Positions 47,201-59,200 of a DNA stretch of 64,000 nt are shown here, piece by piece. Position numbers and translations under genes: made by a program. The stretch is from positions 5,450,501 to 5,514,500 of the forward strand of contig JAZGTH010000034.1 of NCBI GenBank assembly GCA_036877525.1, written 5' to 3'. Each line of letters starts with the position of its first letter. Positions within the stretch are counted from its first letter, which is position 1. The notes under the pieces are model-generated. The model ran no database searches. It was not told where the DNA came from and saw nothing but the letters and a program-made list of their open reading frames with translations. This DNA is from Chromobotia macracanthus. Its lineage: Eukaryota; Chordata; Actinopteri; Cypriniformes; Botiidae.

Positions 47201-50200
47201 ACCTGTCAAGAGCATGGTCATGTTTCTTTAAAAGTACTATCCGACCATGCTGACAAATCAAGTCTTTGTTTTGTTTTCAACACACATGCAAAACACAGAA
47301 ATACACAGAAAAAACACACTTCAGACTGCATTCACACATTTTTACTACCAGTGCAGTGAGGAGCTGTGAAAATATTAAATGTGGTTTCATTGAGTGCAAA
47401 GGCCAGATTTGTGGTAGCCCATAAAGCACTTTTCTCCTTGTCGGTAAAACTTAATGTCACATAATAACCACTGTGAGTTGGTGCTGTGGGCCTTTACTGC
47501 CCCTCTAAGAATGCCTGCCTGCTTATCATATGTACTGTAAGGGATTTAACAATTGTAGTTGTAATTTGATTCCTCTTATGACTATGATTTTATTAATGTA
47601 TGTCTTTTTTACATTGACAGAAAAAGGTTAAGAACCATAATTAAACAATAAAAATCATAAAAAAAACAGAATCTGATTAAAAACTGGTTGTTGAAACCTG
47701 TCTGTTTGTATATATTTCATATAAACAATTTACAGTTAATATTAATATTAAACAATTTAATATTACATAAATAATTTATGTTATATTAGCTTGTGTGATC
47801 TGTTCAGTTTTACTCTCATATTTCCTGAATTATCTATTATAAATAGATGTAAAAATGTAAAGCAGCTATTAAATTACCCTATCATTACTAAGGTGATAAT
47901 CACAATTCTTTTGGTTCTCTCTCATAAAAAAATAAAAGCTTTTCCTTACAGCTTGGTCTGTAAGGGAGACCAGGGGAAATCATAGCGGGGGCAATTGTAA
48001 CACATTCAATTCCTCCACTGTTCGGTAGAAGCTCTCTCTCTGCATGTGAAAAAGAATCATTTCATCAGATAAAATCATTTCACCTCAGCAGAAGTTTTCA
48101 ACAAAATACTGATTTTAAGGTATGAAATTTAATTTGATGTGCAGTATTTTTCTTCTGCTGTCTAAAGTTTAGATGACTGAATTTAAATGTACATACGTTT
48201 TATCTAGGTTATTGATAAAAAATTAACATGAACAACCTACGCTGATATTGCTGTGGCCATCATACAAGATTTTATCATGGCTGCAACATTTGCAATATAG
48301 TGGCCTGATGTAAGCACCTTATTTGTCTGTTACATACTTTTCTGTTGAACATATTTTATTAAATTTAAATGTAAAGCTACATTTAAAAAGGGTGTATTAA
48401 ATGTGTTTGTTTATAAACATAAATCACCAATTAGCCTACAACATAATGTTTAATATGTATTTGACAGAAAGTGTGACTATTATAAAGGCCTATGTTAACT
48501 AGAAGTTATTTTCATTGTCAGTGTGTCTGTATAGTGGAGTGGTGTGATTGTATAAGACACAGCAAAACCAAAGAGAATGATTAGTTCACTTGTAAGAAGC
48601 TTTTTATGAAGTTAGAACAGAGGGGCAGAAGTTTTTTTTTTTACAGTATTTAAATTATACCTAGGTTCAAGCCCAGGAAGACTGATAGGGGACTCCAGTC
48701 ACTTTGAGAGTGCAGCCAGTGAAGTTGCAGAGGAAAAGTCAGTGAGGGTAGCAGCAAGACATGGCCACACATTAAATCTTTTTAAAAATACAATGAATAT
48801 TATCTCCACATAATCTCATTGAGTTACTCTGTTAATATGTCTATCTTTTACCATTTCATTAAAGGCTGTTCTTGACTCATCAGCTGATTAATGTATTTAA
48901 ATTATATATTTTAATCATTCAAATCTAGTTACCACTAGAATAGTTGAGAAGTAGGCTTTTTTGAGATACAGTTGGTTAATATGACTTATATTGCCACCAA
49001 TGGGTCAATTGTAACACTCTGACCTTTCTGCATTTAATTTAATTTTTACATTTATGCATAATATTATAGTTTTGTTCTTATTAGTGAAAATATATCAATT
49101 GTATTATTAATTAGTGAACCAATATCAATAGATAACTAGTATATTTCAAGTAGTCTGTGAGTTATGAAGGAAAATGTAAAAAAAAATTACAATTGCTTAC
49201 TGTAGCAATTACAAAATGACATTCCTGTCTGTGATGGTGTGGTGGAGCAATGGACATGACGATCTGCATGGAGGGTTAGGGTTATGGTTATCCTGGAAAG
49301 AGCTGATGCACTCTCACCCCATTCAAGATGACTTAAAAGAGAATGCAAAATGTGGGTCTGTGTGAAATGTATCGTTCTTCCTGTCTTGCATCACTGAGGT
49401 TATTAAAACTTCATCTCCAGAGTTTACCAATGTCTAATTACACCAATGATAAACAAAAGGAGGGTTGAGGGAGGCGGAGATGAAAAATCTCAGCTGGACA
49501 GTGCCATGTTATTATAACTTCTTTAAGTGATGCTGTTAACTTAGTCAGGTATTTGAACCCTGCAGCTAATAACAGCTCAAAGATAATTACAGGTCTAGCG
49601 CTGGGACAGCACTTTACTGAGCTGAGCCAGGCGCTTGTTAACTTCCCTCAGGCTGACAAGCTCCCCCACACCTCCAACTGTACATTAGTGCCAAAGTGTT
49701 GTTGTGCACAGATAACCAAACAGACTGTTTCAAATCGGTATTCAGGCATCATGTGCTTCACCAGAACTGTAAAACAGTTTTCAAAGGGTGAAAATCATGT
49801 CAAGAACATGTCAGCTCACAATCAAACAAAGAAATATGAAAACAATACATTTTGCTTAAACAAATAAAGTCTGTTTTAGGACCATTAACATAACCATTGT
49901 ATTACACTATTTTTTACAGCTTTACAGTAAATAGTAGTCAGTGAAACAAAGTAACAATGAATAGTACATTTACAGCATTTATTTGTCTTTGTTAATTTAT
50001 TGTAATTACCTATTAATCTTTGTTAAATGTCTCCTAATAAGATCACAAACACTGAATGGACCAGTTAATAAGCTTTTCTCCTAGTTTTCTCCTAGTTTCT
50101 TTATACAAAATCTTTTATTTCAGGAGTAAACTACATAACCTAATGGTGTTTACAAAAGACTAGTAATCAGACAAAACAGAACATAGTGAATTTGTGTTTC

Positions 50201-53200
50201 TCAATATGTGTGACATATGCAGCACTCAAAGGCTGCCATTGATAACACTAATTTCATATTGGAACCATATGCATGGCAGTGTTGAGTATGCACAACTTCC
50301 TGATTCAACTCTAAATATTTATGTTTCAGACATCCCAAGTAGAGCCATGAAGTCGGGCTAATGTTTTGAGTTACATCAAATACAATAATTCAAAATAAAT
50401 TAAGCAGATTTCGCTCATTAGCCAGGACATTGCATGCTAGGTTTAGAATTATGAGTTTCAGCACTGCTGTACAAGCAAGTGAAATGTGCTGTGTTGAACT
50501 CAGATTTGGTCTCAGTAGAATATATTATATAACAAGTGTATGTTTACTTCAATAACCTGTATTTTATTAAATTATATCAGGCAACAGCAAACATATAGTA
50601 CAACAAAATTTGTGTAGCTTGATTTGCAAGCTTGACTTGCATGCTTATGGAATTGACTAAAATAAATCAGGAACTCTTCTGAGTTAAATAAAAAGGTGCT
50701 ATACAAATTCTTGAGCATAATTACTGATTGGTTGTTAACATATACAGTACTGTGCAAAAGTCTTAGGCCATTAAAACAGGTGGAAAAAAAAAACACCTGT
50801 AGGCTAAAGTGGGAGGTATGTAGTGTGACTTCCCGTTACACTTAACAATAACAATACCAAAACTGGCTGTCATAAACCTAAATGGAATGGAACCCTAATT
50901 TCTAATTCTATTCCTAATGACTTCAGGACAGTCTCCCCAAAAGTGTAGGTGTAGATTTTGTGTACCTATTTCCTGGTTTTCTGTTTGTGTCTTAATAAAA
51001 AAAAAATATGGATGGACATTTAAACTTTGCTAAAACAACAAAGGTGGTGGGGGCCAACAAAGGAGATTTTGCAAGGATGCTCTGAGGAAAGATCGGTTTC
51101 TCAAATCAACTAAAAGAAACATTATTGGAGCCAGAACTCTTAAATAAAATTGGAATCGGACACCATACCCCTTGGTTGGAAACCAAACTCCTTATGATTC
51201 CCATGTCTACTCATGAAACTAAGGAAACTCATAAACATTGTTAGTTGAATAGTTTTCACCCTCTTCATGTTTGGAGATCTTACATGAAAAATTATCTCTG
51301 GATTATGTGGGTTTTATGCTCTTAGAGCTCTCACTTTTACTTTACAAAGACCACCCCAGTCCAGAGCAATAATGAGAAACAGAAATTGGATTAAGACCTC
51401 AAATAACTGTCCCCTAAAGATTTAACTTAAAAAGTAGCTTTTAAATTAATAAAGATCTTCTGCCAATTATAATTACAATTCTAATGCCCATGGCTGGAGA
51501 ATGGTTTCCAATGGATTTACAAAGAAGAGGTTAACAGCATTTTTCAGATTTTGAATTTTGTTTAACTCATTAAGGTTCTTAAAATTAGATAGGGATAAAA
51601 TATTGCCATTGGAGCAGGGCTTTCTTTTGGCAAATGGGTGAAAGCTGCAACAAGCTGCATTCATACAAGGTACCTCTAGGAACTAAATTATAGGAACCAA
51701 GAAACCGGGGTGATCCCCGAAAACATTTTGCATGTACTAGATTAGAGTACTCTGAAGTGACGTAAGCCAGCTGACAGCAATGCCGTTTAAAAGGCATTCC
51801 TAAAATAACTAACAAAAATCACTCCCAGTTTCTATGGTGCAAACATGCCAAAAAGTAGGAACTTTCTCCAATAGTTCTAGAAACTGAAAAAGTTCCTGCG
51901 GTAGGAAAGTCCCTACAGAGGAGCTGCAGGCCCAGACACCGGACTACCTTAAGAAGGTAAAGTTGGCAGCCTTCTTCTGCAAAGATAGGGGAATATGGAG
52001 AAGGCAAGCTGTTCATGTCCCTGTTCATAGGAACCTCCTCTCAATAAGGTCAATTTAATGATGTCACAAATGGACATCATTTCAGTTCAAATTTTGTAGG
52101 GATGTGAAGGTCTGGGTAAAATAAATTTCATCAGATACAAATACCATCCCTTAAAACTAAACCACCCCTTAACCTTATTTTATAAACTTGAAAGTGACCG
52201 GATGGCTGATTTTTGCTATGTGTATATTAAACTTGTTTCCTTTAAAAAGAAAGAGACATAATTCACAGTATTAGAAATATCAAGGGCTAACCTGTGTGAG
52301 CAGGTCCCTTTGATGCCTCCTGTGGACTGTTGGACCGATTACGGCTTGGCTGACGTCGTTTGCCTGTGGATCTGGTGGATCGGATACGGATTTCGCTTAT
52401 TTTGAAAAAGGCCACCATGAAAGGCTGTCTCTCCAGAGCACCATCACGCCCTACTAACCCTGCTTCTTTGGGACTGATACTCCACCCTATGCAAAGAAGT
52501 ACAAAGTACTTTAATAAATCTCCATGTTGTAATCAGTTTTGTGGATCAGTTTAAGGTCTACAGAAAATACTTCAGTGAGCCAAATAAAACAATTTAACAT
52601 TGTGGTTAAAATCATTACCGCTGCTGGTCTCCATGCTGATTTGCAAACCCAGGTTATGATACGGGCTTATCACCCAGATATTACTAGTGGCTGTGATGTC
52701 AAACTCTAGCCAGCCTTCTTCTGTTGCCCATAACCTGCGAGACTCCAGCAGAAACAGGTCGGTATCCCTGCAACAAACGTTTCTGTGATTATTATTTGTC
52801 CATGCAATTCTATACATGTATACACACACACACACACACACACAAGATCCATCCAACATCCAACATATTTTAAGAAAAAATAAATATTAAATAAATCTAC
52901 ATTCAAGTTCAAAGTTCAAGGCACAGTCCAACTCCATAATTATTGTTGACAACTTGCAGCTCAGAGCTTTGTATCATTTGCCGTTGTTTTTGAACGTACA
53001 TAATATGTTCTCCTCTTCAAGTTTCAATCACTTTTTTACAAACTGTTTTTACAGTATTTAAAAAAAATCATAGCTTCTTACACACACACAAGCTTTCATA
53101 AATTAGTAAAAAAACCAGAGGTTTAATCACATCACTCATAAGAAGAGGCCTGTCCCCATTATAGTAATTATACACTTTGTGACACATGTAACCACCACTG

Positions 53201-56200
53201 GCTGGGTCACTTCAAAGCTGCGGGTCACACAGGTGTTGTGGGAATGCCCCTGCAGCCCCTCGTTATTCCTCATTCATTACAGCAGCTCTCTAAGGAGCCC
53301 CATATGAGCTTCTTCCCTGCGGTGGTTCACACGTCACATTTAGCGTAAAGTCATCATGTTGATGCTGACACACTTTTTAGTGCTATGAATTATACGGCTT
53401 TAACTGGAACAGGGTCCAAATGGGACCACAGAGAGCTGCTGACTCATAAAGCCTCACAGACCCTTATATACACATGAAATTAACTGCAATAATAAAGCTA
53501 GAAGTGTCAGGGCTTTGTTGTTAACATAAATCACATTTATTGCCTCTGTCACAGGTTGCTGTTAAAATGGACCTATACTTCAATAGCTCCATGCTGCTGT
53601 TGCATGCATACAGGATTGTCCTTCTTATATATGACTTGGCAGAATTTTCCAAGGAGGTCAGACATAAGTCAAGTCAAGTCAAGTCAAGTTGCCTCACAGG
53701 AGCACAGTGCTACATAAATACAAACCTACAACAATGACGTAAAACAGTATAAATCTAAACACAAAAACTAACCTGCTGAGATTATAAATATACTATACAT
53801 AAAGTTGCCTCTACAAAAACTAGAAAATACAAACTATACAAATGTTTCACATAAATACTGTACATGGCTGGGGAACAGTGCAAAATGATTTGTAGTGCAT
53901 GAGCTTGTAAACATACATTTGTTATTGAGTCTTTTGTGGGATTATGTACCCACAGCAGTGTTGTAAAGTGTCTAGTGCAGGAGAGTGTGTTACTACAGGT
54001 GGTTTGTGCGGCCTACTTACCTGTGTGTAGCACACTTCAATATTGTACAAAAAAAATGAATTAAGGATTATAATATATACAAACGGAAGACTATAGTCCT
54101 GATTTTTCAGAACATATTAATGGAACTACATGCAAAAGGGAAAAAAGATTTCTGTTTCTTGATTTTAAGAAAATACAAGTGTATAGTGTTGGAGCATCTT
54201 AAACATTTCTCCAAACTGTTTTCCAATAGAATCTTAAATAGTACTACAACTTATATATACTACAAGTTTTTCTTAGTTAGCATCTCTGATTTGCTGTGGA
54301 TTACCAAGACAATGATTTTGACCCCATTTAGTATATTACAGTAGTAGTACAGTAATTGTAACTAGATGGTACATTTTCTGATGAAAATGCAAGTGGTGCC
54401 TGTGGTGGCAAAACGAGGAATATTTTAAAGATGTTAGCACATGATGTTAACATGACTTAGCATGATGCTAGAATTACTTAGCATGATGTTAGCATGACTT
54501 AGCATGATGTTAGCACGACTTAGCATGATAAATATACTAAAATATGGCTTATTCATGATGTTAGGAGGGTGTTAGGATGACATAAATGGTTGCTAGGGTG
54601 TTGTCATGAAGTTGCCATGACAGCCCGAATAAATAAGCCAAATAAGCCCACCCACATGTCTCTACAGTGTTATAATGCTGAGACATGGCTTATTCATTTT
54701 ATTTTTTTGGTTGCTACAGTACAGTAAATGGTTGCTAGGTTGTAGATAGAAAGTTAACCAATAGACGGATGTGTGTTTACATCAAAAGAGCCAACTACCA
54801 TGTCTCTATGATGTTCTGATGCTGAAATATAGCTAATTCATGTTGGTTGCAAGGCTGCTCTAAATGGTTGCATCTGGGCATGGCTGGACAGTTGCTATGG
54901 TAAAAATTAAAAACTACGTGGCAATCTGGTCAAACGAGACCACCCGCTTGTCTCTACAATGTTCTGATGCCTCTCACCTTTTTAAATGGAAGTCAATTGA
55001 GTGGTTGCTAGGGTACTGTTACTGGTTGCTAGGGCATGGCTAAGAAGTTAAAATGTCACCATGTATTACTTCGTACTAAGCCGAGTGATATGAGCCAACC
55101 CCAAGTTTTTACAACATCCTGATGCAGAGCTATAACAAGCACCACTTCTAAGTGTATATGTCAGGGTCCTGGCTTCCTGTTTCTGAGTATTTCTAGATTA
55201 TCTTGCCAGGATCCTGACATTCCCTGTGTTTAGGGTCAGAGCGTTCTGTTTGGATCCTGACTCCTTCTAGTCTTGGTTCTTGTTTCTTGGAGTCGGGATC
55301 TGAACGCATGCTCTAGGTCTTCGTCTTGTGTGGAAGCACATGGTTTTGTTTTCTTTTGCCATTTGCTCTCCGGTCTTGCGACTTGGGCCTGCCCCTTTTT
55401 TCTGTCTTGTGCCGATTCGTCTTGTATCTTGATCCGTCTTGTATCTTCATACCTTCATATCTTGGAATGTGAATTTTTTGCAATTTTGTGACTTTGTGAT
55501 CTTGTTCTCTAGTCTTGTCAAGTTTTACAGAGTTCTCTGTCCAGTCAGGTTTTATTTTGTTTACGTTTTTTCCGGTTTCTTTGGTTTCGTTTTTGCTCCG
55601 TTTAGTTCTTGAGTTTAGTTTTAAGTCTGTGTTTGGTTATCGTTTTGCCCCCTCGTGGGTTTTTGTTTTGGGTTTTGTTTAATAGACATTTTTCAGTTTA
55701 ACGCTGTCTGCGACTGGGTTCGTTTTCTCCCGTACCTGACAATATAGTAGAAAATAGTGATGCTTTGCTTCGTAAATATTATTAATAATATAGCCTACAA
55801 TTTTAGGTTGTAAGAACATTTCTCTAACATTTCTGTTAAGGAACAAAAATGTTAACTTTAAGTTCTAGGAATGTTCAAAACATCCAGTTTTGTAGATGTA
55901 TTAACATCTGCATGGTTATAAGAATGTTATTGAAAGATTTGAATTCTGTAACTTTTTAAAATGTTAAACTAACTACTTAAGAATAAGGTTTTTAATATGT
56001 ATGATTTATAATGTTAAAAGAAGTCAAATTTAAAGAAGTCAAAGGTCAAATTGTTTAAATTCAGCAAGAAATACTGCCCCCTATGTCAGGATCACGGGAA
56101 TTGAACCCAGACGCAGTTATGCAGTTATGGTTAACTGAAAAAAATCTCTTTATTAATAAATAAACAAAACAACAACCCACGAGGGGGTAAAAGAATAACA

Positions 56201-59200
56201 AAAACAGGCTACCACAAGAACTTAGAAAGTCTCCCAAAAACCGGAGCAAAAACTAAACTTAAAACTGAAAAACAAGGAGAACAAACACAAAACTCGACAA
56301 GACTAGAAACAAGACAAGACTCACGATGCGAGAAAACAGGAGCCAGGGAACAGGACGAGGAAGCAGGATACAGGTAACAAGAACGAACTGACACAAGACA
56401 GAAAACACGGGGGCATTAAATAAGACAAAGGCAATAACAAACAGGTGCGCGAAATTAGCGCATACGAGACAAGAGAACAAGGGGGCGGGGCCAAGATGCA
56501 CGACCGGAGAGAACATGGCAAATGTAAACAAAACGGAGGCCATGTGCTTCCACATGAGACAAGGACCCAGAGCATGAGTTCAGATCCAGACTCCAAGAAA
56601 CAAGAACCAAGACTAGAAGAAGTCAGGATCGAAACAACATGCTCTGACAGAGAACACAGGGATGTCAGGATTCTGGCAAGATAATCTTGAAAGACTCAGA
56701 ACAGGAAGCCAGGACCCTGACATAACCCCCCCAAAGGGACGCACACTGGGTGTCCCAAAACAGACAAACAAGACAGAACAAACCACTCAGACAAGCAGAC
56801 CGACCGACAGACCAGATGGACCAAACTGGCAAACAGGCCAGACGGACTGAGCAGGACATGACAGACAGACTAGACAGACCAGGCAGACAGATGGACCGAG
56901 CTGGCAAACAGACCAGATGGACCAAGCAGGACAGACAGACTAGGCAGGGCAGATCGACCAGATGGACTGAGCTGGTGAACAGACAGGACTGGCGGGCAGA
57001 CAGAGAAGACAAAACAGGCACACAAGACAGGCCAAACAGATTAAACTACACGCTGACAGACAGACTGGAGGACAACACAGGACAGGAACAAGACATGGCA
57101 CAAGACGGGCAGAACATTAAGCAAAACTGGCATCAAAACAGAAATCAAAAACACAGGATTAACAAATGGAGGGAGCACAGGAGGAGAACCAAGGACAGAT
57201 GGCCCAGTGGAGCCCACACCGGGGAATCCCTGGGAGAAAAAGAGGGGAAAAAAAGGTGCTGTCTGCTGGGTTCAAAGTGGTCTGTTCGTTCTGTCAGGAT
57301 CACGAGAAACAAACCCAGACGCAGACAGCATTTTAACTGAAAAAAACCTCTATTAATAAATAAACAAAACAACAACACACAAGGGGGTAAAAGGATAACA
57401 AAAACAGGCTACCACAAGAACTTAGGAAGTCTCCCAAAAACTGAAGCAAAAACGAAACTTAAAACTGGAAAACACAGAGAACAAACACAAGACAAAAAAA
57501 CGGCAGGACTAGGACTCTGAAAAAAACTCGACAAGACTAGAAACAAGACAAGACTCACGACGTGAGAAAACAGGAGCCAGGGAACAGGACGAGGAAGCAG
57601 GATACAGGTAACAAGAATGAACCAACACAAGACAGAAAACACGGGGGCATTGAATTTCTGCAGCATTGAAGGTCCCAATGAGCACAGTGGCCTTCATCAT
57701 CTATAAATGGAAGAAGTTTGGAACCACCAGGACTCTTCCTAGAGCGGGCCGCTCGGCTAAACTGAGCCATCTGGAGAGAAGGGCCTTAGTTAGGAAAGTG
57801 ACCAAGAACCAGATTGTCACTCTGGCAGAGTGCAGCACTCTCTGCAGCACTCCACCAATCATGCCTATATGGTAAAATGGCCAGACGGAATCCAATCCTC
57901 AGAAAAAGGCACATGATAGCCCGCCTGAAGTTTGGTGCTAAAGGCACCTGAAGAAACAAAATTCTCTGGTCTGATGAAACAAAGATTGAACTTTCTGGCC
58001 TGAATAGCAAGTGTCATGTCTGGAGGAAACCAGGCACCACTCATCACCTGGCCAATACCATCCCTACAGTGAAGCATGGTAGTGGCAGCATCATGCTGTG
58101 GGGATGTTTTCAGTGGGAGGAACTGGAAGACTAGTCTGGTTTGAGGGAAAGATGAATGCAGCAATGTACAAAGAAATCCTTGATGGAAAACCTGCTTCAG
58201 AGTGCCTTGAATCTTAGACTGGGGTGAAGGTTAATCTTCCAACAGGACAACAACCCTATGCACACAGCCAAGATAAAGGAGTGGCTATGGGACAACTCTG
58301 TATATGTCCTTGAGTGGCCCAGCCAAAGCCCAGGCTTGAACCCGATTCAGCATCTCTGGAGAGACCTGAGAATGGCTGCGCACCGATGCTCCCCATCCTG
58401 AGCATGGGAGAAACTGAAGAATGGGAGAAATTCCCCAAAAATAGGTGTGCCAAGCTTGTAGCAACATACTCAAAAAGGCTTGAGGCTGTAATTGCTGTAA
58501 AAACAAAATATTGAGCAAAGACTGTGAATACTTATGTACTTTTTGTTTTTTTTAATAAACTTAAAGTATTCTATTTAGCACCAAAATGGATTCTGCTACT
58601 GTTACAAGTTGAAGAACCTTTTTTTTGATACTATTTAGAATTTATCTTAGGAGTGAATGTTAGGTGTGTGTTCATGGGATCTTTTTTAGACAAAATTCTA
58701 AAGCTATTTCAGTTGTGCGTTGTGGTCATGACCTAAAAGTCTACATAAAGTACATGGTAGACAGCCTCTGCTTTGTTCAGTGAGGGGACGTCTGAGCCCA
58801 AATTAAAGCACAGTCAAGCACACCAACAAATATTTTCATTCCTGATGAAAGCTTAACTGTCCCTAAATCATAAGATTTACCTCTAAGATTTAGAGGTTTA
58901 TTGTTCTGTTTTATAAAGCCTTTATTTTAGCATTCATATAAAATAATACAAAAATGATTTGTTTCTACACTATATGTCTCCTACAGTACCTGAGTCCTCA
59001 TCCCATCTGTAACTACTTTATGTGGTATACATACCAATGTATTTATTTTTGTTAACAACTTTTTGTTGTCTACGCTTTAGAATAATTCTATTGGTTAATT
59101 TAAAAAATCATTTACATTTCAAATCTTCTTTGAATCGCATCATTTAACAATTTACATGCTATGGAATGGTTAGATTTACCCATTTTCAAGACTACACTAC

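Noticed and set aside
47940..48045. Possible extra BMP6 exon
   Set aside because: The reverse complement has splice-like edges but its translation matches no BMP segment, and exons 4 and 5 already join in phase.
56750..57340. 196-codon plus-strand ORF rich in Asp, Arg, Thr and Gln
   Set aside because: It reads a simple-sequence-like segment of the LTR element on its non-coding strand; the element itself lies on the minus strand.
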